Origin: Bradyrhizobium sp. YR681
GTDB lineage: Bacteria; Pseudomonadota; Alphaproteobacteria; Rhizobiales; Xanthobacteraceae
Assembly (NCBI RefSeq): GCF_000282615.1
Contig: NZ_AKIY01000218.1
Coordinates: 1-64,000 of the forward strand
Length of the DNA stretch: 64,000 nucleotides
Direction: 5' to 3'
Shown piece by piece: positions 44,029 to 53,224 of the stretch. Numbering within the stretch: position 1 is the first letter of the stretch; every line of letters starts with the position of its first letter. The notes beneath the pieces were generated by a model that was not told the DNA's origin, searched no databases, and saw only the letters and a list, made by a program, of their open reading frames with translations. The position numbers and the translations under genes are program-made.

Positions 44029-45227
44029 CGCTTCAAGCGGAACGTGAGCAAAGCGGCCCCGGCCAGCGCGATGCCGACACCGGCGACGCAGGCGTGCCAG
44101 CCGAAGCTGTCGAACAGCCGCCCCAGCATGGCCGTACCGACCAGCCCGCCGCAGAAGTAACAGGCAAGATACGTCCCGCTGGCGACGCCGCGATTGTCGC
44201 TTGCGGCCTGTCCGACGAAGCCGGTTGCGGCGGCCTGCGCGAAGAATGTGCCGACACCGACCAGAACCATGCCGGCAAGCACCTCTCCCCGATGCGGTGC
44301 CAGCATCAGCGGCAGCCCCAGCCCGGCGACAGCGAGCGACCCCCAGATCGTCGGCCGTGGTCCGAGGCGCGACGTGACCTTTCCGGCCAGCAGCGTCGTG
44401 ACGACCGACGGCAGAAAGACGAAGTAAACGAGGCCGATGTCCATCATGCCCAGCGACAGCGGAGGCCGCACCAGAACGAAATTGACGAAAGTGAAGGTGC
44501 CGATGAAGGCGAACAGAATGCAGAAGCCGATGCCGAAGGCTGCGCGCAGTTGCGGATTGCGCCAGTGTGCGATCATGGCGACAAGCGGCGATCCCGTCGG
44601 TGCCAGGACGTGCATCGGCCGTGCCCGCTTGATCGTGAAATGGACCAGCGCCGCACCCGCCAGATTGAGGGCTGCGAAGAAATAGAAGTTCCAGGCAAGA
44701 CCAAGGCCGTCGGCGACCGCCGCGGAGATCAGCCGGCCGACAAGGTTGCTGGCGACATTGCCGGTGATGTAGGCGGCGAAGGCGCCACCGGAGTCCATTG
44801 CGCTGCATTGTTCGCCGAGATAGGCGAGCGTCAACGCGAAGGCAGATGCCATGCACAGGCCCTGCGCGATCCGCAAGGCGGTGAAGACCGCAAGATTTGG
44901 TGCGGTCGCCAGCAGGCTCGTGGGGACCGCCAGCAGCGAGAGGCTGAGCAGGATGCCGGTCCGCCGGTTGATGTGCGGGCTGAAGAAACCGATGACGAGG
45001 CTGGCTATTGCCATGCCGAAGGTGCTGGCGTTGACGGCAAAGCCCATCGCTGCCGGCGTGACGCCGTAATGGCGCGTCAGCGAAGGCAGGATCGCCTGCG
45101 TCGCGAAGAGATCGACGACGGTGAGGAATGCGGTGAGGCCGATGACGAGCGAGCGCAGCGCCAGACCCGGCGTGTGCGCCTGCATCGTCATCGCGGCCGG
45201 TTTCATGGGCGCGGAAAGATCGGTCAT
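44025..45227 (-). CDS. MFS transporter (12-helix)
   Basis: This 400-residue membrane carrier has FLTVVDLFATQAILPSLTRHY at helix 1 and the loop GFFSPHINRRTGILLSL resembling MFS motif A. This is the pattern of YnfM-like proton-coupled exporters. The ATG at 45227 has GGAG ten bases upstream; the open frame extends further without support. Its stop overlaps the fixS stop by 3 bp within one palindrome. Substrate unknown. Confidence 0.87.
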   Translation of the reverse strand: MTDLSAPMKPAAMTMQAHTPGLALRSLVIGLTAFLTVVDLFATQAILPSLTRHYGVTPAAMGFAVNASTFGMAIASLVIGFFSPHINRRTGILLSLSLLAVPTSLLATAPNLAVFTALRIAQGLCMASAFALTLAYLGEQCSAMDSGGAFAAYITGNVASNLVGRLISAAVADGLGLAWNFYFFAALNLAGAALVHFTIKRARPMHVLAPTGSPLVAMIAHWRNPQLRAAFGIGFCILFAFIGTFTFVNFVLVRPPLSLGMMDIGLVYFVFLPSVVTTLLAGKVTSRLGPRPTIWGSLAVAGLGLPLMLAPHRGEVLAGMVLVGVGTFFAQAAATGFVGQAASDNRGVASGTYLACYFCGGLVGTAMLGRLFDSFGWHACVAGVGIALAGAALLTFRLKR

Positions 45228-45332
45228 GGGGTTGCGTCTCCTCATGCCCGATGTCACTCCGGGTGCGGCGTCGCGACCCGGAACGACTAAGGGCTGTCGC
45301 ACATGGCATTCGTCGGCACCGAATACGCGCCT

Positions 45333-45461
45333 CGTCCTTCGAGACGACCGCTTCGCGGTGTCCTCAGGATGAGGCTAAGCGACATCGGTACCCGTCGATG
45401 CTGCTACCGCGCACTCCGCCCGCATCCTCGGGAGCCCGCCTTAAGCGGGCGTCTCGAAGGG
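45333..45461. repeat. Palindromic intergenic repeat (TCCTTCGAGAC type)
   Basis: CGTCCTTCGAGAC and TCCTCAGGATGAGG on the left are matched by GCATCCTCGGGAG and GTCTCGAAGG on the right. A similar element lies at 51459-51564. It fills most of the gap between the MFS gene and the cupin gene. Confidence 0.65.
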
Positions 45462-45475
45462 ATGGCCGCAGCGAA

Positions 45476-45955
45476 TCACATGTGGTGGTCGTTGGGATCC
45501 CTGCGGACGTCGCCGACATAGAGAATGACCGTCTCCTTGCCGAGGTTCTTCCACCAGTGCGAGGTGCCGAACACCTCGGGACGGATGTCGCCGGCCTTGT
45601 GCACGATCGGATCGACGCAGTTGGAGGCGTATTCGATGATCTCGCCCTGCTGCACGAAGATCAGGGCCGGGCGGTCGTCATGGCTGTGCCAGGGCACGAT
45701 GCCGCCGGGCTCGATGGTCAGCTTGCGGAAGCGCAGCTCGCGGCCGTCGATATGGGCCGGCTGCCTGCCGAGGTCGATCGCGCCCAGCGTGGTGTCGGTG
45801 ACGCCGACCGGCTTGTGGTCGACCATCTGCTGTGCATTCGGCTTGATCTTGTCGGCGGGGCATTCGCTGGCGAAAACGGACGTTGCGAAGTTGAGCATGC
45901 CGAGAACGGCAACGCCCGACCAACGCGCGCGTGACGAGATGTGATGCCTGGACAT
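45476..45955 (-). CDS. Secreted cupin-domain protein
   Basis: This 159-residue protein has a signal peptide (cleavage near FAS-ECPAD) and one cupin barrel. Motif 1 is PGGIVPWHSHDDRPALIFVQQG with the metal-binding histidines; motif 2 is KAGDIRPEVFGTSHWWKN. Two cysteines, Cys32 and the one in YASNCVD, could form a disulfide in the periplasm. The enzyme activity, if any, is not known. It is divergent from the small secreted protein at 46194. Confidence 0.8.
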   Translation of the reverse strand: MSRHHISSRARWSGVAVLGMLNFATSVFASECPADKIKPNAQQMVDHKPVGVTDTTLGAIDLGRQPAHIDGRELRFRKLTIEPGGIVPWHSHDDRPALIFVQQGEIIEYASNCVDPIVHKAGDIRPEVFGTSHWWKNLGKETVILYVGDVRRDPNDHHM

Positions 45956-46193
45956 GGGGAGGTCTCCTCTGTTGGCCGCGACCTCGCTGGTCGCCGGCTA
46001 TGGCAGGAGATTGGTCGAGACCGCGTTCATTCTGAAATGCCGGTTTGCTCTCGACGCGATAGCCCGGCGCTATGTTGATGCGCGGCGGCTATCGAAGCGA
46101 TTGCGGATCGGCATTTCCGCTTTCGAGGTATCCGGCATCCGATGGCAGGGCGCCCGAATTGGCGGGCGTCACGTCAATCCGGAGCAGCATCTC

Positions 46194-46478
46194 ATGACGA
46201 AAGTATCCAAGACCCTGATTTTCACCGCCGCCTTCGCGGTCATTGCCACCTCCGCCTTCTCGGAAGCGGCCTGGGATCTGAAGGCCGGCATGGCCTATGT
46301 CTATGGCGGTCCCGGCAAGATGTCGGCAATGGCGATGGCCCCGGCCGAAAAGAACCACGAGGCCATGATGAAGAACGCCCGGAAGGTGCCCGAGAACACG
46401 GTCTTCTTCATGGACAACGGCACGCTGTACTCGGCGTCGGGCCGGCTGGATCCGACCGGCAATTTCTACGTGAACTGA
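46194..46478 (+). CDS. Small secreted protein of unknown function
   Basis: This 94-residue protein has a signal peptide (SKTLIFTAAFAVIATSAFSEA) and a short Met-rich mature part (GMAYVYGGPGKMSAMAMAP) with VPENTVFFMDNGTLYSASG. The Met and His residues might bind copper, but this is a guess. GGAG lies 9 bases before the ATG at 46194; the longer frame from 45954 has no support. I do not recognise the family. A GC-rich hairpin follows. Confidence 0.7.
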   Translation: MTKVSKTLIFTAAFAVIATSAFSEAAWDLKAGMAYVYGGPGKMSAMAMAPAEKNHEAMMKNARKVPENTVFFMDNGTLYSASGRLDPTGNFYVN

Positions 46479-46493
46479 ACCTCCGGGAATGCT

Positions 46494-46514
46494 GGCCGCC
46501 CCTTGCGGGCGGCC
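46494..46514 (+). terminator. GC-rich hairpin after the small secreted protein gene
   Basis: GGCCGCCC and GGGCGGCC flank CTTGC. No T-run follows, so termination would be weak or factor-assisted. Confidence 0.45.
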
Positions 46515-46558
46515 GAACCGGGCAACTAGTATTCGCCTCAAGAATGCCGGAGCGGAAG

Positions 46559-47275
46559 ATGACGTCACTCTCGCCAGCCGACGCCGAGCGACTCAGGTCT
46601 GCCTTCCAGCGCTGCCGCGACATGGACGGCACGCTGAACGAGCAGCTCCGCGCCTATGCCGATGCGAGTCGCGAGGTCTTCCCGGCCTATGGCGAGGCGG
46701 TCGATCGCCTGGTGGCGCGATTGAACGGGAACGGTGGCGGCGAGACCGCGCCGCGCCCTGGCGATGCGATGCCGCCCTTCATGCTCCCGGACGAAAACGG
46801 ACGTCTCGTCACGCTGACCGGGCTGCTGGAGAACGGCCCGGTCGCGGTGATGTTCTTGCGCGGCCATTGGTGCCCCTATTGCCGGCTCAACGTCCGCGCC
46901 GTGGTCCAGGCGCTCGATCGCATCGAGGCGATGGGCTCGCGGGTCGTCGCGATCATGCCCGAGACGCAGGAATATACCAAGCAGCTCAAGGCCGATTCCG
47001 GCGCGCCATTTCCGGTCCTGACCGACCTCGATAATGGCTATGCGCTGTCGCTCAATCTCGCAATCTGGCTCGGCGCCGAAATCCAGAGCCTGTTGTCCTA
47101 CCAGGACATGGCGAAATTCCACGGCAATGACGGCTGGATGCTGCCGATCCCGGCCGTGTTCGTGGTCGGTCGCGATGGCATCGTGAAGGCCCGCTTCGTC
47201 GATCCTGATTTCCGCAAACGCATGGAGATCGACGACCTGCTTGCCGCGCTGGAAAGCGCGGGCAGGGAGAGCTAG
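46559..47275 (+). CDS. Peroxiredoxin-like (AhpC/TSA) protein
   Basis: This 238-residue thioredoxin-fold protein has PGDAMPPFMLPDENGRLVTL and the active-site region FLRGHWCPYCRLNV, then PETQEYTKQ. A CxxC pair is present where peroxiredoxins have TxxC, as in the peroxiredoxin-like group that may act as a thiol reductase or peroxidase. An extra helical N-terminal part (about 1-65) precedes the fold. The ATG at 46559 has GGAGCGGAAG immediately upstream; ATG at 46544 is an alternative. Confidence 0.85.
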   Translation: MTSLSPADAERLRSAFQRCRDMDGTLNEQLRAYADASREVFPAYGEAVDRLVARLNGNGGGETAPRPGDAMPPFMLPDENGRLVTLTGLLENGPVAVMFLRGHWCPYCRLNVRAVVQALDRIEAMGSRVVAIMPETQEYTKQLKADSGAPFPVLTDLDNGYALSLNLAIWLGAEIQSLLSYQDMAKFHGNDGWMLPIPAVFVVGRDGIVKARFVDPDFRKRMEIDDLLAALESAGRES

Positions 47276-47293
47276 CCGCGCGCTGCAGCAATA

Positions 47294-48181
47294 TCAGCCT
47301 GCGATCGTTCGCCAGTCGGCGCCCCGCAGCATCCGCATCACCGCATTGGCCACGGCTGTGCGTTGCCGGCCGGCCACGCCGTAAAGGTTGACGGTGCGAC
47401 GGGCGTCCAGCCCGGTGACCGCGGCACGCGTGAGCCGCTCCGGCACGGGGGACGTGTGCGGGACCATGGCGACGCCGATGTCGGCCTCGACCAGCTCGAT
47501 CAGATCGTGTTCGCTGGACACTTCATGGCCATGCTCGACGTCGATGCCGTGCTCGCGCAGGCTTGCCGAGATACGTCCGGCGTGTTCGCAGAACGTCCGT
47601 CCAAGCAGTTGCTCTGCGCGCAGATCGTCCAGGTCGATCGAGCTGCGGCCGGCGAGCCGATGTCCGTTGCTGACGACGAGCTCGAAACCCTCCGTGAAAA
47701 GCGGCCAGACGTCGAGCCGGTCCCAGGCCTCGTCGATCTCGGCGGCGATGCCGAGTTCGGCTTCGCCCTTCTTCAGGAATTCGGCGACCTCGCGGCTCGT
47801 CCCGCGCAGGAAGCGCAGTTCAAGCCGGTTGAACTGCCGCCTGATCTCGTTCAGATGCGGAATGAGCAGCGCCAGGTCGATCGAGTGCGTCAGCGCGATG
47901 CGGAGCGCGCCGATCTCTCCACTCTTGAACGTCGAAGCCAGCGAGCGCGCGCCGGCGGCGGCGTCGTAGCACTGCTTCAGCAGCGGGTGCATGCGCTGGC
48001 CGAGCTCGGTCAGCTGCGCCGCCGGACGTTCACGACGGAACAGATCGCCGCCGAGCTCGGCTTCGAGCTGCTTGATCGCGCGCGTCAGCGAGGGCTGCGT
48101 CACGTTGCAATCCTCGGCCGCGCGGGTGAAGTTCAAGAGCTGCGCCACCGCGAGGAAGTAGCGGACCTGGTGCATTTCCAT
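47294..48181 (-). CDS. LysR-family transcriptional regulator
   Basis: This 295-residue regulator has an N-terminal winged helix-turn-helix (MEMHQVRYFLAVAQLLNFTR, CNVTQPSLTRAIKQLE) and a periplasmic-binding-protein-like effector domain. It is divergent from 3-hydroxybutyrate dehydrogenase with 172 bp between them, the classic arrangement for a LysR regulator and its target. It may therefore respond to a ketone body or acid, though the divergent gene could also be unrelated. The ATG at 48181 gives the normal N-terminus; the frame upstream is longer but not homologous. Confidence 0.92.
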   Translation of the reverse strand: MEMHQVRYFLAVAQLLNFTRAAEDCNVTQPSLTRAIKQLEAELGGDLFRRERPAAQLTELGQRMHPLLKQCYDAAAGARSLASTFKSGEIGALRIALTHSIDLALLIPHLNEIRRQFNRLELRFLRGTSREVAEFLKKGEAELGIAAEIDEAWDRLDVWPLFTEGFELVVSNGHRLAGRSSIDLDDLRAEQLLGRTFCEHAGRISASLREHGIDVEHGHEVSSEHDLIELVEADIGVAMVPHTSPVPERLTRAAVTGLDARRTVNLYGVAGRQRTAVANAVMRMLRGADWRTIAG

Positions 48182-48353
48182 GGATCGGCTCCCAGCGTAA
48201 TCGGCCGGAAATCTAACCGATCGGAGCCGGGAATGATATCCCGGGCGCGATAGCGCGGACGTATGAACTCGGAAGCCAACCGGCATTTCCGTAAAAGCGG
48301 ATGATCACCCAGATTTCGCCCGTCCACGGCTGTTCGCGCAAGGAGGTTGAATC

Positions 48354-49178
48354 ATGAATATCCCCATCAAGACGCAAACATCCGCCTCGTCACGCGTGCT
48401 GGCCGGCAAGGTGGCGCTGGTGACCGGATCGACCAGCGGCATCGGCCTCGGTATTGCGCGCGCGCTGGCCGCGTCCGGCGCCGACATCGTGCTGAACGGC
48501 TTTGGCGACGCCAGCGAGATCGGCCGGACGCGCGAGCAGATCGCCGCGGAATTCAATATCAAGGCGAGCTACTCGCCCGCCGACATGACGAAGCCGAAAT
48601 CGATCGCAGAGATGATCGCGGCCACCGTCTCGGGGTCCGGCCGGCTCGATATCCTCGTCAACAATGCCGGCATCCAGCACGTTGCGCCGCTCGACCAGTT
48701 TCCGGTCGAGAAATGGGACCAGATCCTCGCCATCAACCTGACCTCGGCCTTCCACACCACGCGGCTGGCGTTGCCGGCAATGCGCCAGAATGGCTTCGGC
48801 CGGATCATCAACATCGCTTCGGCTCACGGTCTCGTCGGCTCGCCGTTCAAGGCGGCCTATGTCACGGCCAAGCACGGCATCGTCGGTCTGACCAAGGTCA
48901 CTGCGCTGGAGACCGCCGAACAGGGCATCACCTGCAACGCAATCTGCCCCGGATACGTCTACACGCCGCTGGTCGAGGCGCAGATCGACGGACAGGCGAA
49001 GGCGCACGGCATCTCCCGCGATCAGGTGATCCGTGACGTGCTGCTGGCGCAGCAGCCGAACAAGCGCTTTGCCACGGTCGAGGAGATCGGTGCGCTCACG
49101 GTGTTCCTGTCGACGGACGCAGCCGGCTCGATCACCGGCGTCGCGCTGCCGGTCGACGGCGGCTGGACCGCGCATTAA
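48354..49178 (+). CDS. bdhA: D-3-hydroxybutyrate dehydrogenase (SDR)
   Basis: This 274-residue SDR has TGSTSGIGLGIA for NAD binding, NNAGIQHVAPL, active-site Tyr169 and Lys173 (YVTAK), and VDGGWTAH at the end. The substrate-determining residues IQHVAPLDQFP are the pattern of 3-hydroxybutyrate dehydrogenases. It oxidises 3-hydroxybutyrate, a product of polyhydroxybutyrate breakdown, to acetoacetate. A near-perfect ribosome site (AAGGAGGT) lies before the ATG. A patatin-like phospholipase follows after 70 bp, an association often seen in this group. Confidence 0.93.
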   Translation: MNIPIKTQTSASSRVLAGKVALVTGSTSGIGLGIARALAASGADIVLNGFGDASEIGRTREQIAAEFNIKASYSPADMTKPKSIAEMIAATVSGSGRLDILVNNAGIQHVAPLDQFPVEKWDQILAINLTSAFHTTRLALPAMRQNGFGRIINIASAHGLVGSPFKAAYVTAKHGIVGLTKVTALETAEQGITCNAICPGYVYTPLVEAQIDGQAKAHGISRDQVIRDVLLAQQPNKRFATVEEIGALTVFLSTDAAGSITGVALPVDGGWTAH

Positions 49179-49248
49179 CATGGGCCGGCGTAACAAGTCG
49201 CGGCCGGCGGCGAATATCGGAGCAGTGCAGGCTGATCAGGAGCGAACC

Positions 49249-50391
49249 ATGAACGGCACGCAGAATCACATACAGCGCAACGACCTGCCGGGCCAGGTTG
49301 TCCTCGTGCTCCAGGGCGGCGGCGCGCTCGGCTCGTACCAGGCCGGCGTTTACCAGGCGCTGCACGAGGCCGGCATCGAGCCGGACTGGATCATCGGCAC
49401 CTCGATCGGCGCGATCAATGCCTGCCTGATCGCGGGTAACGCGCCGGAACAGCGGCTTGCGCGCCTGAAGGAATTCTGGAAGCGGATGGAGCAGGCCCCG
49501 GCCTGGGATTGGCGCGCCGCGTTCCCCGGCTTCAACGAGAAGCTGGCCTATTGGTCGACCGTGACGCACGGTATTCCCGGCTTCTTCCGGCCCAATCCGC
49601 TGGCCCATGCCGGCGATTCCTATCCGCTCGGCGCCGATCGCGCCGGCTACTATTCGACCGCGCCGCTGGAGCAGACTCTGAGCGAGCTGGTCGATTTCGA
49701 TCTGGCCAATCGTTGCGCGCCGCGCCTGACGGTCGGTGCGGCTCATGTCGGCACCAGCGAGATGCGCTATTTCGACAGCCGCGACGGCGAGCTGACGGTG
49801 AAGCATGTCATGGCCTCGGGCGCATTGCCGCCGGCCTTCCCGGCGGTGCGCATCGACGGCGAGCTCTATTGGGACGGCGGCATCCTCTCGAACACGCCGA
49901 CGGAAGCGGTGTTCGACGACAACCCACGCAGGGATTCGCTGATCTTCTCGGTGCATCTGTGGAATCCCATCGGCGCCGAGCCGACCACGATGGCGGAGGT
50001 GCTGAACCGGCACAAGGACGTGATGTATTCCAGCCGGATCGCGAGCCAGATCGTCCGCCAGCAGCAGTCCCACCGGCTGCGCCACGTCATCAACCAGCTT
50101 GCCGCGCGATTGCCGGAGAGCGAGCGCAGCGATCCCGGGGTCAGGGAGCTGATGAGCTACGGCTGCCCCACGCGCATGCATGTCGTACGGTTGCTGGCAC
50201 CGCAGCTTGAGCGCGAGACCCATACCAAGGACATCGACTTCAGTCCGTCGGGGATCACACGGCGCTGGCATGCCGGCTATGCTCACACGAAGTCGGTGCT
50301 CGCGCGCAAGCCGTGGATCGGCGAATTCGATCCGCTCGCCGGCGTGGTGCTGCACGAGCATATGGACGAGATGCCGTTGGCTGCGGAATAG
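49249..50391 (+). CDS. Patatin-like phospholipase with DUF3734-like tail
   Basis: This 380-residue acyl hydrolase has the oxyanion motif LQGGGALGSYQAG, nucleophile Ser52 in GTSIGA and the Asp of the dyad in LYWDGGILSN. The C-terminal part beyond about 270 corresponds to DUF3734. Patatin proteins with this tail occur next to 3-hydroxybutyrate dehydrogenase and may act on storage granules or lipids. The ATG at 49249 has CAGGAG upstream. Catalytic dyad complete. Confidence 0.92.
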   Translation: MNGTQNHIQRNDLPGQVVLVLQGGGALGSYQAGVYQALHEAGIEPDWIIGTSIGAINACLIAGNAPEQRLARLKEFWKRMEQAPAWDWRAAFPGFNEKLAYWSTVTHGIPGFFRPNPLAHAGDSYPLGADRAGYYSTAPLEQTLSELVDFDLANRCAPRLTVGAAHVGTSEMRYFDSRDGELTVKHVMASGALPPAFPAVRIDGELYWDGGILSNTPTEAVFDDNPRRDSLIFSVHLWNPIGAEPTTMAEVLNRHKDVMYSSRIASQIVRQQQSHRLRHVINQLAARLPESERSDPGVRELMSYGCPTRMHVVRLLAPQLERETHTKDIDFSPSGITRRWHAGYAHTKSVLARKPWIGEFDPLAGVVLHEHMDEMPLAAE

Positions 50392-50490
50392 GGGCACGGG
50401 CGCCTTCCCGGCATGGTGCGATGTCCGGCGTGTCCATTGAATTGCCACAGGTCTTGCGGACACTCCGTTCGCAATTGAAAGGCCTTGCAG

Positions 50491-51441
50491 TTGGTCTCCG
50501 AGAACGACCTGGAAATGGCCCTCGATCAGGTCCGCACTGACGCAGCAGGACCGGTCGCGGGCGTATTCGGTCCTTCCTCGGTGACGTGGCGGATCGACAG
50601 GGAGGCCGTCATCTTCCTCGGCGCCGGCCGTGCGCTGCTGCTGCAACTGGCGCATCCCTGGGTCGCCGCCGCCATCGCCGAGCATTCAAGGACCTTTGCC
50701 GATCCGATCGGCCGCTTCCATCGCACCTTCGACATTGTCTTTGCCATGGTGTTCGGATCGCTCGACCGGGCGCTGCTGTCGTCCCGGCAGTTGTACCGGC
50801 GCCATGGCATGATCGTCGGGCAGATGCCCGAGGCAGTCGGTCCGTTCGCGGCGGGCTCGCGCTATTGTGCCAACGACATCCCGTCGCTGCGCTGGGTTCA
50901 TGCGACGCTGGTCGAGACCGCGCTGATGGCGCATGACCTGGTGCTGCCGCCGCTCTCGGTGGAAGAGCGCGAGCGCTACTGGGCCGAGAGCCGGACTTTT
51001 GGTGCGCTGTTCGGATTGACGGCCGATGACTTGCCGGCGGACTGGGCTGGCTTTGCGGCGTACAATGCGGCGATGGCCGCGTCGGATACGTTGACCGTCA
51101 GCCCGGCGGCCCGCGAGATCGCCGCGCAGATTTTTGGCGGTGCGCGTCCGTGGTTGCGGCCGCCGCGATGGTATCGCGCGCTCACGGCGCGCCTGCTGCC
51201 GGCGCCGTTGCGCGCGGGGTTCGGCTTTGAGCTCGACGAGCGCGAAACCAGATCCGCCGACAACGCGCTGCGATGGATCAGGCGCCTCTATCCGAAATTG
51301 CCCGACCGTGTGCGCTATGTCGGTCCCTGCCAGGAAGCGCAGGCGCGGCTGCGCGGCGAGCCGCAGCCTGACTGGATGACGCGGTGTCTCAATCGCGCCT
51401 GGATCGGCCGGCCGCAGATGGATGTGCGCGGGAAGGGGTGA
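50491..51441 (+). CDS. Oxygenase MpaB family (DUF2236) protein
   Basis: This protein of about 316 residues has the DUF2236 pattern: WRIDREAVIFLGAGRALLLQLAHPWVAAAI near the start, then FHRTFDIVFAMVFGS, RRHGMIVGQMP and RWVHATLVETALMAHD. The conserved histidines are thought to bind heme b in MpaB/Lcp-related enzymes, so an oxidative or latex-clearing-like activity is possible, but the substrate is unknown. The start is uncertain. TTG at 50491 has AAAGG eight bases upstream; TTG at 50485 and ATG at 50515 are alternatives. Confidence 0.85.
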   Translation: MVSENDLEMALDQVRTDAAGPVAGVFGPSSVTWRIDREAVIFLGAGRALLLQLAHPWVAAAIAEHSRTFADPIGRFHRTFDIVFAMVFGSLDRALLSSRQLYRRHGMIVGQMPEAVGPFAAGSRYCANDIPSLRWVHATLVETALMAHDLVLPPLSVEERERYWAESRTFGALFGLTADDLPADWAGFAAYNAAMAASDTLTVSPAAREIAAQIFGGARPWLRPPRWYRALTARLLPAPLRAGFGFELDERETRSADNALRWIRRLYPKLPDRVRYVGPCQEAQARLRGEPQPDWMTRCLNRAWIGRPQMDVRGKG

Positions 51442-51458
51442 GGGCCTGGCCTTTAACC

Positions 51459-51564
51459 CGTCATCCTGAGGTGCGAGCGCAGCGAGCCTCGAAGGATGCA
51501 CGGCCCCGCAGCCGGGCCGTCGCCCTTCGAGGGCCGCTGAAGGAGCGGCCACCTCAGGGTGACG
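51459..51564. repeat. Palindromic intergenic repeat (CGTCATCCTGAGGTG type)
   Basis: The arm CGTCATCCTGAGGTGCGAGC is matched by CCACCTCAGGGTGACG on the other strand, with a nested hairpin GGCCCCGCAGCCGGGCC in the middle. It lies between the convergent MpaB gene and glgA. Confidence 0.8.
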
Positions 51565-51616
51565 GAGATAGAGTGGTGCTCTCGCAATGACGGAGTATGC
51601 CGAGGCAGCCTCGGCG

Positions 51617-53032
51617 TCACACCGCGGCCAGCTTCCGGTACAGCGCGCTATAGCTTCCGGCCGAGATGCTCCAGGAGAACGACCGGCCCATCGCGCTACG
51701 GCGCATGGTGTCGAGCTGGTCCTGCGCCATGAAGGCCTCGAAGGCGCGGCGGACGCCGCCGAGGAAGGATTCGTGCGAGGGTTTTGAGAACAGGAAGCCG
51801 GTCTCGCCGTCCGTGATGGTCTCGGCCAGGCCGCCGGTCTGGTGGCCGATCGGCAGCGAGCCGAAGCGCTGGGCGTACATCTGGCTGAGCCCGCAGGGCT
51901 CGAAACGCGACGGCATCAGGGTGAAATCGCTGCCGGCGAAGATGCGCCGGGCCTGGGCATCGTTGAAGCCGATCGTGACGCCGATGGCGTCGGGGCGGCG
52001 GCGATGGGCGTCGACCAGCGCCTGCTCGAGCGCCGGCTCGCCGGAGCCGGTGACCACGATCTGGCCTCCGGCATCGATGATCTCGTCGGCGGCCGCCAGC
52101 ACGAGGTCGATGCCCTTCTGGTGCACGAGGCGGGCGACGATGCCGAACATCGGTCCGCGCGAGACCGCCAGGCCAAACTGCTTGCGCACGTAGTCCGCAT
52201 TGGCCTTCTTGCCGACCCAGTCGCCGGCGCCGAATTGCTGGGCGAGCTGGGCGCAGGAGCGCGGGTCCCAGCTCTCGTCGATGCCGTTGAGGATGCCGGT
52301 TAGCTCGGACGCGTCGGAGCGCAGGCGGAGCAGGCCCTCGAGGCCGCAGCCGAACTCCTCCGTGGTGATTTCCCGCGCGTAGGTGCCGCTGACGGTGGTG
52401 AGATGCGAGGCGTAGACCAGGCCCGCCTTGAGGAAGGAGAGCTGGTCGTAGAACTCGACGCCGTCGATATGGAAGGAGCTCTCGGGGACGCCAATTCGCC
52501 GCAGCGAGTCCTTCGGGAAGAGGCCCTGATAAGCGAGGTTGTGGATGGTCAGGATCGACGGCAGCTTGGCGCCGCGCCAGGCGAGATAGGCCGGCACGAG
52601 CGAGGCCTGCCAGTCATTGGCATGAACCAGGTCTGCTGCCCAATTCTTGTCCAGCTTGCCCATGGCAAGCTCAGCGGCTGCCGAGGCGAAGCGCGCGAAG
52701 CGGATGTCGTTGTCCGGCCAGTCGCGCCCGGACTCGTCGCCATAGGGATTGCCGGGCCGGTCGTAGAGCTGTGAGCACAACAGCACATAAACCGGCAGGC
52801 CGTCCTTGGTCGCGGCCCGGCCGAGCGAGCAGGCCGGCATCTCCGCGAATGCGGGGCAGCGGCCGACGATCTGGATGTGCGTGAGTTGCTCGATGATGTC
52901 GCGATAGCCGGGCAGCATGATCCGGATATCGGCGAAGGGGCGCAAGGCTCGGGGGAGGGCTGCGGAAACGGCTCCAAGTCCGCCGACGCGGACGAAGTCG
53001 TCCATCTCTGTCGTAACGAACAAGACCCTCAA
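51617..53032 (-). CDS. glgA: Glycogen synthase (ADP-glucose type)
   Basis: This 471-residue GT5 enzyme has the N-terminal ADP-glucose loop in the form VRVGGLGAVSAALPRAL instead of the usual KTGGLADV, LVHANDWQ, ILTIHNLAYQGLFP, and the C-terminal FTLMPSRFEPCGLSQMYAQ. It elongates alpha-1,4-glucan. The start is TTG at 53032, since the strand RVLFVTTEMDD is required for the fold; the next Met (residue 10) would remove it. GAGG lies about ten bases before the TTG. It is separated from the glycogen-debranching-type gene by 23 kb and has no glg neighbours. Confidence 0.92.
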   Translation of the reverse strand: MRVLFVTTEMDDFVRVGGLGAVSAALPRALRPFADIRIMLPGYRDIIEQLTHIQIVGRCPAFAEMPACSLGRAATKDGLPVYVLLCSQLYDRPGNPYGDESGRDWPDNDIRFARFASAAAELAMGKLDKNWAADLVHANDWQASLVPAYLAWRGAKLPSILTIHNLAYQGLFPKDSLRRIGVPESSFHIDGVEFYDQLSFLKAGLVYASHLTTVSGTYAREITTEEFGCGLEGLLRLRSDASELTGILNGIDESWDPRSCAQLAQQFGAGDWVGKKANADYVRKQFGLAVSRGPMFGIVARLVHQKGIDLVLAAADEIIDAGGQIVVTGSGEPALEQALVDAHRRRPDAIGVTIGFNDAQARRIFAGSDFTLMPSRFEPCGLSQMYAQRFGSLPIGHQTGGLAETITDGETGFLFSKPSHESFLGGVRRAFEAFMAQDQLDTMRRSAMGRSFSWSISAGSYSALYRKLAAV

Positions 53033-53224
53033 GAACTGCTGCCCTCATCCGATCCCGTTTATTGCTATGCAAGAACGGGTCCAGTTGCCCCTGGAATTTT
53101 CAAACTCACCGCAAGACGCGTCCGCTCGGTAAAGACTTTCCTACTCGACCGCCGCCCTCTAGGGTCGGCCCAACAACGATAGGGAACATTGTTAGTTCCT
53201 AACGGGCCCGAGGACGCAGTAAGC

